Origin: Azohydromonas caseinilytica
Lineage (GTDB): Bacteria; Pseudomonadota; Gammaproteobacteria; Burkholderiales; Burkholderiaceae_C
Assembly (NCBI RefSeq): GCF_012927045.1
Contig: NZ_JABBFW010000016.1
Location: 50,413 to 114,412, forward strand
Length of the DNA stretch: 64,000 nucleotides
Direction of reading: 5' to 3'
The number at the start of each line of letters is the position of its first letter. Positions within the stretch are counted from its first letter, which is position 1. Both the position numbers and the translations under genes were made by a program. Below the pieces are notes generated by a model. The model saw only the letters and a list, made by a program, of their open reading frames with translations. It did no database searches and had not been told where the DNA came from. This document shows positions 17,324-27,537 of this stretch, piece after piece.

Positions 17324-18073
17324 TCAGATCACCTTGGCTTCGTTCTTGAGCTTCTCCACGAGGGTGGCCACGTCGGGCACCTTCACGCCGGCGCCGCGCT
17401 TGGGCGGCTCGCTGACCTTGACGGTCTTGATGCGCGGGCTCACGTCCACGCCCAGGTCGGCCGGCTTGACGGTCTCCAGCGGCTTCTTCTTGGCCTTCAT
17501 GATGTTGGGCAGCGTCACGTAGCGCGGCTCGTTCAGCCGCAGGTCGGTGGTCACCACCGCCGGCAGCGTCACGGAGACCGTTTCGAGACCACCGTCCACT
17601 TCACGCGTGACCTGGGCCTTGCCGTCCGCCACTTCGACCTTGGAGGCGAAGGTGGCCTGCGGCAGGTCCGCCAGCGCGGCGAGCATCTGGCCGGTCTGGT
17701 TGCAGTCGTCATCGATGGCCTGCTTGCCCAGGATCACCAGGCCCGGCTGTTCCTTGTCCACCAGGGCCTTGAGGAGCTTGGCGACAGCCAGCGGCTGCAG
17801 CTCGGCATCGGTTTCCACCAGGATGGCGCGGTCCGCGCCGATGGCCAGGGCGGTGCGCAGCGTCTCCTGGCACTGCGTGACGCCGCAGGACACGGCGATG
17901 ATCTCCGTGGCGACGCCCTTTTCCTTAAGCCGGACCGCTTCTTCGACGGCGATCTCGTCGAAGGGGTTCATGCTCATCTTCACGCCGGCGAGGTCCATGC
18001 CCGTGCCGTCGCTCTTCACGCGCACCTTGACGTTGTAGTCAACGACGCGCTTCACGCCCACCAGAACCTTCAT
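17324..18073 (-). CDS. etfB: Electron transfer flavoprotein beta subunit
   Basis: The 249-residue protein begins [19 protein letters not shown] and shows [42 protein letters not shown] and [29 protein letters not shown], the ETF-beta signature that binds AMP and docks to dehydrogenases. It forms the ETF heterodimer with the adjacent alpha subunit, 1 bp downstream. The same-strand genes upstream, MaoC hydratase and acyl-CoA dehydrogenase, indicate a fatty- or short-acyl-CoA oxidation operon. Confidence 0.97.
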   Translation of the reverse strand: MKVLVGVKRVVDYNVKVRVKSDGTGMDLAGVKMSMNPFDEIAVEEAVRLKEKGVATEIIAVSCGVTQCQETLRTALAIGADRAILVETDAELQPLAVAKLLKALVDKEQPGLVILGKQAIDDDCNQTGQMLAALADLPQATFASKVEVADGKAQVTREVDGGLETVSVTLPAVVTTDLRLNEPRYVTLPNIMKAKKKPLETVKPADLGVDVSPRIKTVKVSEPPKRGAGVKVPDVATLVEKLKNEAKVI

Positions 18074-18092
18074 TGCACTTCCTTTTCTCGAC

Positions 18093-18584
18093 TCAAGCGG
18101 CCACCACGCCGCCGCCGGCAGCGGCAGCCTGGGTGGCCTGGGCGGCGGCCTGTCGCGCCGCCGCGGAGGTGGTCATCACCGTGGCTTCGCCATCGATGAC
18201 CACGGTGTCCCTGACCCGGCACTCGGTGGCCAGCACCGCGCGGGCCTTCGCCAGGTCCACCGACAGCACCTTCACCGTGGCATGCACCGTGTCGCCCGGG
18301 CGCACCGGCGCGCGAAAGCGCATCTGCTGCCCCAGGTACACCGCGCCGGGGCCGGGCAGCCGGTTTGCCACCGCGGCCGAGATCACGCTGGCGGTGAGAA
18401 AGCCATGCGCGATGCGGCCGCCGAAGCGCGTACTCTGCGCGAACTCCTCGTTGGTGTGCACCGCGTTGTTGTCGCCGGACACGGCGGCGAACAGCACGAT
18501 GTCGGCCTCGGTGATGGTCTTGGAGTAGGTGGCCTGCATGCCGGGATGCAGGTCCTCGATGTCGTAGCCGTTGAGCTCGTTCAT
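18093..18584 (-). CDS. MaoC-family (R)-specific enoyl-CoA hydratase
   Basis: The 163-residue hot-dog-fold protein has the catalytic Asp/His segment [19 protein letters not shown] followed by [13 protein letters not shown], as in PhaJ-type hydratases. The last 20 residues are an Ala/Gln-rich tail of low complexity. It hydrates trans-2-enoyl-CoA to the (R)-3-hydroxyacyl-CoA, a possible branch to polyhydroxyalkanoate. ATG 18584 is the start of the conserved fold; GGGAAA lies upstream. It is between acyl-CoA dehydrogenase (98 bp upstream) and etfB (19 bp downstream). Confidence 0.88.
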   Translation of the reverse strand: MNELNGYDIEDLHPGMQATYSKTITEADIVLFAAVSGDNNAVHTNEEFAQSTRFGGRIAHGFLTASVISAAVANRLPGPGAVYLGQQMRFRAPVRPGDTVHATVKVLSVDLAKARAVLATECRVRDTVVIDGEATVMTTSAAARQAAAQATQAAAAGGGVVAA

Positions 18585-18681
18585 GAAACATTTCCCGGGG
18601 TCAGGCGCGCTCCGGCCGGAGCGTCGGTTGCGGCTCGCGCACCGGGCCCGCTCAGGGGCCCGGGCGAAGCCCATGACGGCT

Positions 18682-20463
18682 TCAGAACTGGTCGTCGGCC
18701 AGGCTCAGCGTGGTGTCGGCGCCGCCGACCACGGTGTCGCGCAGCGCGCCGGCCTGCACCAGCACATGTGCGGCGTAGTGGCGCACGGTCTGCACCTTGG
18801 CGCCCAGGAAGGCGGCATCGCCCTCGCCCGCCGCCAGCTGCGCGGCGGCCGCCTCGGCGGTGCGCGCCGAGAGCCAGCCGCCGATGACCGTGCCCGCCAG
18901 GCGCAGGAAAGGCACCGCGCCGGCGGCGCAGCGCTCCGGATGCTCGCCGTAGTTCGCCAGCAGCCAGTCCACGCCGTCCACCAGCACGCCCACGGCGCCG
19001 TGCAACGCCAGGCCGATCTGCGACAGGCTCGCGTCCCGGCTGTCGAGCAGGCGGCGGCTGTCGGCGTCCATGCGGGCGATCAGCGCGCGGATGGTCTTGC
19101 CGCCCTCGCGCGCGATCTTGCGGCCGATCAGGTCATTGGCCTGGATGCCGGTGGTGCCCTCGTAGATGGTGGTGATGCGCGCGTCGCGCAGGTACTGCGC
19201 CGCGCCCGTTTCCTCCACGAAGCCCATGCCGCCATGCACCTGCACGCCGTCGGAGGCGATGCCCAGCGCGTTGTCGGTGCACCAGCCCTTGACCACCGGC
19301 GTGAGCAGGTCCACCAGCGCCTGGCTCTGCGCGCGCAGCTCAGCGTCGGGATGGGCATGGGCGCGGTCCATCTGGCTGGCGGCGTAGTAGGCCAGCGCGC
19401 GCATGGCCTCGATCTTGGCCTTGCTGTCCATGAGCATGCGGCGCACGTCGGGGTGGCCGATGATGGTCTTGCTGCCCGTGGCGGTGCGGCCCTGCACCCG
19501 CTCCAGCGCGTAGGCGCGGGCATGCTGGTAGGCGCGCTCGGACACGCCCAGCCCCTCCAGGCCGACGTTCAGGCGCGCGTGGTTCATCATCGTGAACATG
19601 CAGGCCAGGCCGTGGCCGGGCTCTCCCACCAGGTAGCCGATGGCGCCGCCCTTCTCGCCGAAGCTCATGGCCGCCGTCGGGCTGCCGTGGATGCCCAGCT
19701 TGTGCTCCAGCGAGGTGCACAGCAGGTCGTTGCGCTCGCCCAGCGAGCCGTCCTCGTTGACCAGGAATTTCGGGCACAGGAACAGCGACAGGCCCTTCAC
19801 GCCCGCGGGCGCGTCCGGCAGCCGCGCCAGCACCAGGTGGACGATGTTCTCGGCGAGGTCGTGCTCGCCCCAGGTGATGAAAATCTTGTTGCCGCTGACG
19901 CGGTAGTGGTCCCCTTCGGGCACCGCGCGCGAGCGGATGACCGACAGGTCCGAGCCGGCCTGCGGCTCGGTGATGTTCATGGTGCCGGTCCAGCGGCCGG
20001 CGACCATGTTGGGCAGGAAGCGTGCTTTCAGCTCCTGGCTGCCGTGGTGCGAGATGGCCTCGACCGCGCCCAGCGTGAGCATCTGGCACAGGCTGAAGGC
20101 GTGGTTGGTGGCCTTCCACATCTCCAGCACCGCGGTGGACACCAGCGTGGGCAGGCCCTGGCCGCCGAACTCGGTGGAGGCGGGCATGCCGTTCCAGCCG
20201 GTCTCGCAGAAGCTGGCGTAGGCCTCCTTGAAGCCGTCGGCCGCGTTGACGACGCCGTCCTTCCAGCGCGCGCCCTGCACGTCGCCGGCACGGTTGATCG
20301 GGTCGAGCACGCCCGCGGCGAACTTGCCCGCCTCTTCCAGGATGGACTCGACCAGGTCGGGCGAGCACTCCTCGAAGCCCGGCAGGGCGCAGGTCGCCTC
20401 CAGGTCGCCCACGACCTTCATCGTGAACAGCATGTCGCGCAGGGGTGCGCTGTAGGTGGACAT
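18682..20463 (-). CDS. Acyl-CoA dehydrogenase (large FadE-like, about 600 residues)
   Basis: The 593-residue flavoprotein begins MSTYSAPLRDMLFTM, the usual start of this class. It contains the FAD/substrate motifs GTMNITEPQAGSDLSVI and ITWGEHDL, followed by MGFVEETGAAQYLRDARITTIYEGTTGIQANDL with the catalytic Glu and FAD-binding Gly/Thr. A C-terminal extra domain (about 480-593) is typical of the long acyl-CoA dehydrogenases. It oxidises acyl-CoA to enoyl-CoA and reduces ETF. ATG 20463 is used with GAGG upstream. First gene of the etf operon; a single repeat arm lies just upstream. Confidence 0.92.
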   Translation of the reverse strand: MSTYSAPLRDMLFTMKVVGDLEATCALPGFEECSPDLVESILEEAGKFAAGVLDPINRAGDVQGARWKDGVVNAADGFKEAYASFCETGWNGMPASTEFGGQGLPTLVSTAVLEMWKATNHAFSLCQMLTLGAVEAISHHGSQELKARFLPNMVAGRWTGTMNITEPQAGSDLSVIRSRAVPEGDHYRVSGNKIFITWGEHDLAENIVHLVLARLPDAPAGVKGLSLFLCPKFLVNEDGSLGERNDLLCTSLEHKLGIHGSPTAAMSFGEKGGAIGYLVGEPGHGLACMFTMMNHARLNVGLEGLGVSERAYQHARAYALERVQGRTATGSKTIIGHPDVRRMLMDSKAKIEAMRALAYYAASQMDRAHAHPDAELRAQSQALVDLLTPVVKGWCTDNALGIASDGVQVHGGMGFVEETGAAQYLRDARITTIYEGTTGIQANDLIGRKIAREGGKTIRALIARMDADSRRLLDSRDASLSQIGLALHGAVGVLVDGVDWLLANYGEHPERCAAGAVPFLRLAGTVIGGWLSARTAEAAAAQLAAGEGDAAFLGAKVQTVRHYAAHVLVQAGALRDTVVGGADTTLSLADDQF

Positions 20464-20503
20464 CGTCAACTCCTCTTGATCACTCTTGCAGGCCCCCGTC
20501 CGC

Positions 20504-20527
20504 CCTTCGATACCTCAGGGCGAACGG
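20504..20527. repeat. Solo arm of the 96-bp inverted repeat family
   Basis: These 24 bases match the right arm of the element at 51449-51544 except for one base (G instead of A). No second arm was found nearby. It lies between the acyl-CoA dehydrogenase start and the ActP permease stop. Confidence 0.6.
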
Positions 20528-20556
20528 GTCACTTCACAAAGGAAGCATTACGGGAC

Positions 20557-22227
20557 TCAGTGCGCGCTGGCCGCAGCCGCGCCGATGCCGGTCTGCGCGC
20601 GCACGTACTGGTCGCGGAAGCTGGCAATCTCCTTCTGGGCCCGGGCGCTCTTGTCGGTGACGGAGAACAGCCAGGTGAAGAAGAAGGCCAGCGGCATGGA
20701 GAACAGCGCGGGCTGCTCGTACGGGAAGATCGGCGCCGGGTTGCCCAGCACCACCACCCACACCGCCTTGGACAGCACCACGAAGGCCACGGCCGAGACC
20801 AGGCCGATGACGCCGCCCACCAGCGCGCCGCGCGTGGTCAGGCCCTTCCAGTAGATCGACAGCACCAGCACCGGGAAATTGGCCGAGGCCGCGATGCCGA
20901 AGGTCAGGCCCACCAGGAAGGCCACGTTCTGCTTCTCGAAAGCGATGCCCAGCACCACGGCCAGCACGCCCAGCAGCAGCGACACGCGCTTGGAGACCTT
21001 CATCTCCTCCTCCTCGGTGGCCTTGCCGCCGCGGATGACGCGGGCGTAGATGTCATGCGCGATGGCCGAGGCGCCGGCCAGGGCCAGGCCCGACACCACC
21101 GCCAGGATGGTGGCGAACGCAACCGCCGACAGGAAGCCCAGCAGCAGGTCGCCGCCCACGGCCTTGGCCAGGTGCATCACCGGCATGTTGTTGCCGCCGA
21201 TGATGGCGCCGCCGACCTTGCCGCCCTCGAAGAACTGCGGGTCCTGGCCCACGATCACGATGGCCGCCAGGCCCAGCAGGCACACCACCAGGAAGAACAA
21301 CCCGATGAAGCCGCTGGCCACGAAGACCGACTTGCGCGCCTCCTTGGCGTTGGGCACCGTGAAAAAGCGCATCATGATGTGCGGCAGCGCGGCGGTGCCG
21401 AACACCAGGCCCAGCGACAGCGACACGGCCGTCACCGGGTCGGCCAGCAGGCTGCCTGGGCGCATGATGGCCGCGCCGCTCTTGTGCGCCGCCACGGCCT
21501 GCGCGGCCAGCGTCTCGATGCTGAAGCCGAAGCGGCCCATCGCCAGCGCCAGCATGATCAGCCCGCCCGCGAGCAGCATCACCGCCTTGACGATCTGCAC
21601 CCAGGTCGTGGCGATCATGCCGCCGAAGGTGACGTACACCACCATCAGCACGCCCACGATGGCCACCGCCACGGCGTAGTCCAGGCCGAACAGCAGCTTG
21701 ATAAGCTGCCCCGCGCCGACCATCTGCACGATCAGGTAGAAGATCACCACCGTGAGCGAGCCGAAGGCCGCGAAGGTGCGGATGCGCGTCTGGTCGAGCC
21801 GGTACGAGGCGATGTCGGCAAAGGTGAAGCGGCCCAGGTTGCGCAGCCGCTCGGCCAGCAGGAACAGGATCACCGGCCAGCCCACGAAGAAGCTGATGAT
21901 GTAGACGAAGCCGTCGAAGCCGCGCATGAACACCATCGAGCTCAGGCCCAGCAGCGTCGCGGCCGACATGTAGTCGCCCGCGATGGCCAGCCCGTTCTGG
22001 AAGCCCGTGATGCCGCCGCCGGCGGTGTAGAAGTCCGCCGCCGAGCGCGTGCGCCGCGCGGCCCACCAGGTGATGCCCAGCGTCATCAGCACGAACACGA
22101 CGAACATCGCGATGGCCGTGACGTTGAGCGGCTGCTTCTGCGCCTCGCCGATGGCGTCGCCGGCCCATGCGCCGGCCGAGGCGCCCAGGAGCGCCAGCGC
22201 GCCCGGAATGCGTTGCAGGCGCTTCAT
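20557..22227 (-). CDS. actP: ActP-type cation/acetate symporter
   Basis: The 556-residue sodium:solute symporter has a cleavable leader (about 1-22), as in E. coli ActP, and about 13 TM helices. Typical motifs include [31 protein letters not shown] split over helix 2-3, [15 protein letters not shown] and [19 protein letters not shown]. It would import acetate or similar short monocarboxylates. The start overlaps the stop of the upstream DUF485 gene by 4 nt (ATGA), the standard yjcH-actP pair. With the acyl-CoA synthetase upstream it forms an uptake-and-activation unit. Confidence 0.92.
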   Translation of the reverse strand: MKRLQRIPGALALLGASAGAWAGDAIGEAQKQPLNVTAIAMFVVFVLMTLGITWWAARRTRSAADFYTAGGGITGFQNGLAIAGDYMSAATLLGLSSMVFMRGFDGFVYIISFFVGWPVILFLLAERLRNLGRFTFADIASYRLDQTRIRTFAAFGSLTVVIFYLIVQMVGAGQLIKLLFGLDYAVAVAIVGVLMVVYVTFGGMIATTWVQIVKAVMLLAGGLIMLALAMGRFGFSIETLAAQAVAAHKSGAAIMRPGSLLADPVTAVSLSLGLVFGTAALPHIMMRFFTVPNAKEARKSVFVASGFIGLFFLVVCLLGLAAIVIVGQDPQFFEGGKVGGAIIGGNNMPVMHLAKAVGGDLLLGFLSAVAFATILAVVSGLALAGASAIAHDIYARVIRGGKATEEEEMKVSKRVSLLLGVLAVVLGIAFEKQNVAFLVGLTFGIAASANFPVLVLSIYWKGLTTRGALVGGVIGLVSAVAFVVLSKAVWVVVLGNPAPIFPYEQPALFSMPLAFFFTWLFSVTDKSARAQKEIASFRDQYVRAQTGIGAAAASAH

Positions 22228-22532
22228 GCGTTGCGCTCCACGATCTCTTGCGTCATGCGGTCGAACTCGCCGTTGGCGCGCGACACGTAGAGGCCCGTCA
22301 GCAGCCACGACACGATGATCAGCAGCGCGCCGATGGGGCCGCCGATGGTCAGGGCGCTGCCTTCCCACAACGGCTTGCCGAACACATCGGGTGCGAAGGC
22401 AACCACTGCCATGAAGGCGTAGTACGACACCAGCACGATGGCCGAGAGCGTGATGGCCAGCCGGCTGCGCCTGGCTACCAGCTCCTTGAACTTGGGGTCG
22501 TTCTCGACCCGCCTGTAGATGTCCGTGGACAT
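22224..22532 (-). CDS. yjcH: DUF485 membrane protein (YjcH-like)
   Basis: The 102-residue inner-membrane protein has two TM helices (about 26-48 and 60-82) and the DUF485 features [16 protein letters not shown] and [15 protein letters not shown]. In E. coli and relatives YjcH is encoded directly before ActP and is thought to help the permease. Here it overlaps actP by 4 nt, so coupling is nearly certain. ATG 22532 is followed directly by the conserved [10 protein letters not shown] segment. Confidence 0.9.
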   Translation of the reverse strand: MSTDIYRRVENDPKFKELVARRSRLAITLSAIVLVSYYAFMAVVAFAPDVFGKPLWEGSALTIGGPIGALLIIVSWLLTGLYVSRANGEFDRMTQEIVERNA

Positions 22533-22609
22533 GGATATTCCCCTCCAGAGTAAGAAATCAGAAAGATTCGCTGCGCCCGCAATCATCCGATGCGAGCCTT
22601 GCCCGAGCC

Positions 22610-24256
22610 TTATTCGATGGCGCTGGCCGACTTGGCGCGCTGGCGCAGCAGGAACTTCTGGATCTTTCCGGTGGAGGTCTTGGGCACCTCGGCGAACACG
22701 ATGCGCTTGGGCACCTTGAAGCGCGCGAGGTGGCCGCGGCAGAACTCGATGAGCTCGGCCTCGGTGACGGTGGGCGCGCCGGGCTTGAGCTCCACGAAGG
22801 CGCAGGGCACCTCGCCCCACTTCTCGTCGGGCAGCGCCACGACCGAGGCCAGCATCACGTCGGGGTGGCGGTGCAGCACGTCCTCGACCTCGATGGAGCT
22901 GATGTTCTCGCCGCCCGAGATGATGATGTCCTTGGAGCGGTCCTTGATCTTGACGTAGCCGTCGGGGTGCACCACGGCCAGGTCGCCGGTGTGGAACCAG
23001 CCGCCGGCAAAAGCCTCCTCGGTGGCCGCGGGATTCTTGAGGTAGCCCTTCATCACCACGTTGCCGCGGAAGCAGATCTCGCCCATGGTCTCGCCGTCGG
23101 CGGGCACGGGCTGCAGCGTGTCGGGGTTGAGCACCACCACGGCCTGCTGCAGCGGGTAGGCCACGCCCTGGCGCCCGTTCAGGCGCGCGCGCTCCTGCGC
23201 CGGCAGTGCCGCCCAATGTTCCTGCTGGGCGCACACGGCGGCGGGGCCGTAGACCTCGGTCAGCCCGTACACGTGGGTGATCGCTATGCCCGCGGCCTCG
23301 CAGCCCTCGATGACCACCGCCGGCGGCGGCGCGCCCGCGATGAGCCCGCGCACCACGCGGTCGAGACCCTGGCGCAGCTCGGCCGGGGCGTTGATGAGCA
23401 TGCTGTAGACGATGGGCGCGCCGCACAGGTGCGTCACGCCGTGCTCGCGCATCAGCGGCCAGATCAGCGCCGGATCGACCTTGCGCAGGCACACGCTGGT
23501 GCCGGCGATGAGCGCCATGGTCCAGGGGAAGCACCAGCCGTTGCAGTGGAACATCGGCAGCGTCCACAGGTACACCGGGTGGTGCGGCAGGCTCCAGGCG
23601 ATGACGTTGTTGGCGGCGTTGAGGTAGGCGCCGCGGTGGTGCGTGACCACGCCCTTGGGATTGCCGGTGGTGCCGGAGGTGTAGTTCAGCGCGATGGCGT
23701 CCCACTCGTCGGCGGGCAGCTGCCAGGCGAAGTCCTCGTCGCCCTCGGCCAGCAGCTCCTCATACGTGATCTCGCCCAGCCGCGCGCCGGCGGGCGCGGT
23801 CTCGTCCTCGACCTCGATCACCAGCGGGCGCTTGTCGCCCAGGTGCTGCAGCGCGCGCGCCACCACCGGCGCGAACTCGCGGTCGGTGAGCAGCACCTTG
23901 GCCTCGCCGTGCTGGAGCATGAAGGCGATGGCCTCGGCGTCGAGCCGGGTGTTGAGCGTGTTGAGCACGGCGCCGCACATGGGCACGCCGAAATGCGCCT
24001 CGAACATCGCCGGCACGTTGGGCAGCATCGCCGCCACGGTGTCGCCGGGGCCGATGCCGCGCCTGGCCAGCGCGCCGGCCAGGCGGCGGCAGCGCGCGTA
24101 GGTCTCGCGCCAGTCCTGGCGCCGCGCGCCGTAGACCACGGCCGTGCGCTGCGGGTACACCAGCGCCGCGCGCTCGATGAAGCTCAGCGGCGAGAGCGCG
24201 ACGTGGTTGGCCGCGTTCTTGTCCAGACCCAGCGAATAGGGATTGATCCGTGCCAT
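22610..24256 (-). CDS. Acyl-CoA synthetase (AMP-forming, short/medium-chain type)
   Basis: The 548-residue ANL-superfamily ligase has the AMP-binding loop [12 protein letters not shown], then YGLTEVYG, the hinge/GD motif [34 protein letters not shown] (in pieces) and the catalytic Lys near the end ([11 protein letters not shown]). It activates a carboxylate to acyl-AMP and then acyl-CoA. The N-terminus [23 protein letters not shown] is typical of the group usually labelled acyl-CoA synthetase of unknown chain length. It precedes yjcH-actP on the same strand and is divergent from the hybrid kinase, which may sense its substrate. Confidence 0.9.
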   Translation of the reverse strand: MARINPYSLGLDKNAANHVALSPLSFIERAALVYPQRTAVVYGARRQDWRETYARCRRLAGALARRGIGPGDTVAAMLPNVPAMFEAHFGVPMCGAVLNTLNTRLDAEAIAFMLQHGEAKVLLTDREFAPVVARALQHLGDKRPLVIEVEDETAPAGARLGEITYEELLAEGDEDFAWQLPADEWDAIALNYTSGTTGNPKGVVTHHRGAYLNAANNVIAWSLPHHPVYLWTLPMFHCNGWCFPWTMALIAGTSVCLRKVDPALIWPLMREHGVTHLCGAPIVYSMLINAPAELRQGLDRVVRGLIAGAPPPAVVIEGCEAAGIAITHVYGLTEVYGPAAVCAQQEHWAALPAQERARLNGRQGVAYPLQQAVVVLNPDTLQPVPADGETMGEICFRGNVVMKGYLKNPAATEEAFAGGWFHTGDLAVVHPDGYVKIKDRSKDIIISGGENISSIEVEDVLHRHPDVMLASVVALPDEKWGEVPCAFVELKPGAPTVTEAELIEFCRGHLARFKVPKRIVFAEVPKTSTGKIQKFLLRQRAKSASAIE

Positions 24257-24430
24257 CTCTGTGTTCTCCTCCAGGCGCCTCAAAGCGGCCAGGGCCGCGG
24301 CGACGACGGACGAGAGGATGGCGGACGACTTTTGCAGGCTGGCCCAGCAAATATGACGAATGTTTGCATCCCCTTTTGGCGGGAGGCCGGCCTCCTAGAA
24401 TTTGGGGATGCATGGTCGCGGAAGGTCCTG

Positions 24431-26428
24431 ATGGTGGCGCCCCTGGAAACGGCAGACGAACGGCTGAAGCACCACGCTTCGCTGCAGGCCGCGCTCGACC
24501 TCATCGACCAGGGCTTTAGCCTCATCGACGGCGAGCTGCGCCTGCTGGCCTGGAACCAGGCTTTCACCAGGCTGCTCGACTTCCCAGCCGAGCTGGTGCA
24601 TGCGGGCGCGTCCTTCGAGGACTTCATCCGCTTCAACGCCGCGCGCGGCGAGTACGGGCCGGGCGACGTGGAAGCGCAGGTGGCCGAGCGCGTGGCCATG
24701 GCGCGGCGCCTGGAGCCGCACGAGTTCGAGCGCGTGCGCCCCAACGGCCAGGTGCTGCGCGTGCGCGGCGTGCCGGTGCCGGGCATCGGCTTCATCACGC
24801 TGTACTCCGACATCACGGCACAGAAGCGCGCCGAGGCGCAGGCGCTGGAGCAGGCCGCGGAGCTGGAGCGCCGCGTGGCCGAGCGCACCAGCGAGCTGCG
24901 GCTGAGCGAGGCGCAGATGCGGCTCATCACCGACAGCCTGCCCGCGCTCATCGCCTACTTCGACGCCAAGAAGGCCTACCGCTACATCAACCGCGGCTAC
25001 CGGGAGTGGTTCGGGCTGGACCCGGCGCGGCTGGACCAGATCAGCGCGCGCGAGTACCTGGGCCGCGAAACCTACGCGAGCATCCGCCCGAACGTGGCGC
25101 GCGCCTTCGCCGGCGAGCCCGTCAGCTACGAGTACGAGGCGCACTGCGTGGACGGGCGCGTGCGCATGGCGCGCACCACGCTGATCCCGGAGAAGGCCGC
25201 CGACGGCACCGTGATCGGCTGCTTCGAGCTGACCTTCGACGTCTCGGAGCTGCGCCGCGCGCAGGAACTGCTGTCGCAGGCGCAGAAGATGGAGGCGCTG
25301 GGCCAGCTCACCGGCGGGCTGGCGCACGACTTCAACAACATGCTCACCGTGATCATCGGCAACCTCGGCGCTTTGCGCGAGCTGCGCGACGACGAGGCCG
25401 TCACGGAGTTCATCGACCCGGCGCTGGCCGCGGCGCGGCGCGGCGCCGAGCTCATCCGCGCGCTGCTGGGCTTCGCGCGGCGCCAGCCGCTGGAGGCGCA
25501 GGCCGCCGAGGTCGGCCCGCTGGTGGGCACCGTCATCAACCTGCTGCGCCGCTCGCTGCCCGAGGGGCTGGAGCTGCAGGCCGACAGCGGCGAGCTGCCG
25601 CTGTGGGCCTGGGTCGATGCCAGCCACCTGCAGGACGCGCTGGTCAACCTGGTTCTCAACTCCCGCGACGCGCAGGCCACGCGCGTGTCGGTCAGCGTGC
25701 GCGCCGACACGCTCTCGGCCGCGCGCGCCTACGAGCTGCAGGCCAAGCCGGGCCATTACATCCGCATCGACGTGCGCGACGACGGCCACGGCATGGACGC
25801 CGCCACGCGCTCGCGCGTGTTCGAGCCCTTCTTCACCACCAAGCGCCCGGGCGCCGGCACGGGGCTGGGCATGTCGATGGTCTACGGCTTCGTGCGCCAG
25901 TCGGAGGGGGCCATCGCCATCGACAGCGCCCCGGGCGCGGGCACCACGGTGTCGCTGTGGCTGCCGGTGGCGCAGAGCGCGGTGGCGAGCCTGCTGGCCG
26001 ACAGCTGCTGCGACGCGGGCCACCGCGCCGACCCGCCCATGGCGCTGGCGCTGCTGGTGGAGGACGACGCCGAGGTGCGCAAGGTGGTGCGCCGCGCGCT
26101 GCTGGATCTGGGCTTCGCGGTGCTGGAGGCCGAGAACGGCGCCGAGGCGCTGCAGATCCTGGAGCACGCGCCGCGCATCGAGCTGCTGCTGTCCGACGTG
26201 GTCATGCCCGGCGGCGTGGACGGGCGCGAGGTGGCGCGCCAGGCGCTCTCGCGCGGCGTACCGCGCGTGGCGCTGATGAGCGGCTTCGTGCCCGGCGAGC
26301 AGCCCGCCGCCGGCGAGGTGCCCATGCTCTGCAAGCCCTTCACCAAGCGCCAGCTCGCCGATTTCCTGGCTCGCCAGGTGCCGGCGCTGAGTTCGGCCCC
26401 ACGGGCACTCGGAGCCGCGCATGGCTGA
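24431..26428 (+). CDS. Hybrid sensor histidine kinase (PAS-PAS-HisKA-HATPase-REC), soluble
   Basis: The 665-residue protein has two PAS domains (about 15-140, starting DLIDQGFSLIDG, and 160-285), a coiled linker, a HisKA with phospho-acceptor His299 in GGLAHDFNNMLTVIIGNL, HATPase_c with VNLVLNSRDA, DDGHGMD and GTGLGMSMVYG, and a C-terminal receiver domain with phospho-acceptor Asp589 in LLSDVVMPGG. No TM helix, so it senses a cytosolic cue. GGAAGG precedes ATG 24431. It overlaps the response regulator by 8 nt. Divergence from the acyl-CoA synthetase/ActP group suggests, but does not prove, control of carboxylate use. Confidence 0.92.
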   Translation: MVAPLETADERLKHHASLQAALDLIDQGFSLIDGELRLLAWNQAFTRLLDFPAELVHAGASFEDFIRFNAARGEYGPGDVEAQVAERVAMARRLEPHEFERVRPNGQVLRVRGVPVPGIGFITLYSDITAQKRAEAQALEQAAELERRVAERTSELRLSEAQMRLITDSLPALIAYFDAKKAYRYINRGYREWFGLDPARLDQISAREYLGRETYASIRPNVARAFAGEPVSYEYEAHCVDGRVRMARTTLIPEKAADGTVIGCFELTFDVSELRRAQELLSQAQKMEALGQLTGGLAHDFNNMLTVIIGNLGALRELRDDEAVTEFIDPALAAARRGAELIRALLGFARRQPLEAQAAEVGPLVGTVINLLRRSLPEGLELQADSGELPLWAWVDASHLQDALVNLVLNSRDAQATRVSVSVRADTLSAARAYELQAKPGHYIRIDVRDDGHGMDAATRSRVFEPFFTTKRPGAGTGLGMSMVYGFVRQSEGAIAIDSAPGAGTTVSLWLPVAQSAVASLLADSCCDAGHRADPPMALALLVEDDAEVRKVVRRALLDLGFAVLEAENGAEALQILEHAPRIELLLSDVVMPGGVDGREVARQALSRGVPRVALMSGFVPGEQPAAGEVPMLCKPFTKRQLADFLARQVPALSSAPRALGAAHG

Positions 26429-27137
26429 GGCCCCGTCCGCGCTGGTCTACGTCGTCGAGGACGACGCCGAGGTGTCACGCCTGGTGGTGATGGCGCTGCA
26501 GGACTTCGGCTTCATGACCGAAACCTTCGGCGACGGCGGCAGCGTGCTGCGCCGGCTGCGCAGCGAAAAGCCCGACCTGTGCATCGTGGACCTGGGCCTG
26601 CCCGACATGGACGGCATCGAGCTGGTGCGCGAGATCGCGCGGCGCTGCAGCTGCGGCGTGCTCATCCTCACCGGCCGCGGCCACACGGTGGACCGTGTCA
26701 TGGCGCTCGAAGGCGGCGGCGACGACTACGTGGTGAAACCCTTCGAGCCGCGCGAGCTGGTGGCGCGCGTGCGCAGCATCCTGCGCCGGCGCGGCGCCGG
26801 CGTGCCGGGCGCCGCGCCGCTGCAGCGCCGCCACGCGCGCTTTGCCGGCTGGAGCCTGGACTGCGCCGCCAACCTGCTGCGCGGGCCCGACGGCACCGAG
26901 ACGCTGCTGGGCACGGCCGAGGCGCAGGTGCTGCGCGCCTTCCTGGAGCGGCCGCACCAGATCCTCACGCGCGAGCAGCTCATGGGCAGCCGCGAGCTCT
27001 CGCCGCTGGACCGCAGCATCGACGTGCGCATCTCGCGGCTGCGCCGCAAGCTCGAAGCCGACCCGCAGAACCCCAAGGTCATCAAGACCGTCTACGGCGC
27101 GGGCTACATGCTGGCGGCGGCGGTGGAGTGGGAGTGA
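26421..27137 (+). CDS. OmpR-family response regulator
   Basis: The 238-residue regulator has a receiver domain (about 8-120) with Asp57 in CIVDLGLPDMDG and the Lys in VVKPFEPREL, then an OmpR/PhoB winged helix (about 135-232) with SIDVRISRLRRKLE and IKTVYGAGYML. It overlaps the hybrid kinase by 8 nt and is the likely output of its phosphorelay. No histidine phosphotransfer protein is seen in the window, so direct transfer from the kinase is assumed. Confidence 0.93.
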   Translation: MAEAPSALVYVVEDDAEVSRLVVMALQDFGFMTETFGDGGSVLRRLRSEKPDLCIVDLGLPDMDGIELVREIARRCSCGVLILTGRGHTVDRVMALEGGGDDYVVKPFEPRELVARVRSILRRRGAGVPGAAPLQRRHARFAGWSLDCAANLLRGPDGTETLLGTAEAQVLRAFLERPHQILTREQLMGSRELSPLDRSIDVRISRLRRKLEADPQNPKVIKTVYGAGYMLAAAVEWE

Positions 27138-27267
27138 GTGGATGCGAGCTCAACTCCCGGCTCGACTCGAACGAACGAATGGTTGTCATGCCCATGAGGG
27201 CCGAAAGCAGCCCGGGGCGTTGACGTAGCCCCGGCATCCCGCAAGCCGACGCGGCTCGCACCCTACT

Positions 27268-27419
27268 CGTCATTCCCGCGCAGGCGGGAACCCAGGCGGT
27301 CCCCGAGCTGGCCGAAGTAGACCCGGCGGCGCACCGAAGACCTGGACATCGCGATGCCTGCATGGGCTCTTGCGCTGTGATGTGGGACCGCCTGGGTCCC
27401 CGCCTGCGCGGGGATGACG
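27268..27419. mobile_element. MITE-like element with 35-bp terminal inverted repeats
   Basis: The two ends, 27268-27302 and 27385-27419, are inverted copies over 35 bp with only two mismatches. They start CGTCATTCCCGCGCAGGCGG on one side and CGTCATCCCCGCGCAGGCGG on the other when read inward. The internal 82 bp has no coding capacity. It lies in the 400-bp space (27138-27537) between the response regulator and ETF-QO. Similar CGTCATCCCCGC-ended repeats are scattered in many beta- and gammaproteobacterial genomes; a lone CGTCATCCCCGC also occurs at 38719-38730. Confidence 0.7.
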
Positions 27420-27537
27420 GAGTGGTATGCGGAACGAAACAGCTTACGGAAGAGCACCAGATATGCCGTCCTCGATGGGCGGCGGACACCGCCACGGCAA
27501 CGCCGACCACAGCTTGAACACAACATCGGAGCCACCC

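Noticed and set aside
18571..22290. A 1239-codon open frame on the plus strand
   Set aside because: It is antisense to the MaoC, acyl-CoA dehydrogenase and ActP genes, is extremely His/Arg/Ala-rich and has no recognisable domain. High GC content keeps such antisense frames open.
22730..24430. N-terminal extension of the hybrid kinase into antisense of the acyl-CoA synthetase
   Set aside because: The frame is open, but the sequence before ATG 24431 has no domain and a ribosome binding site lies directly before 24431.
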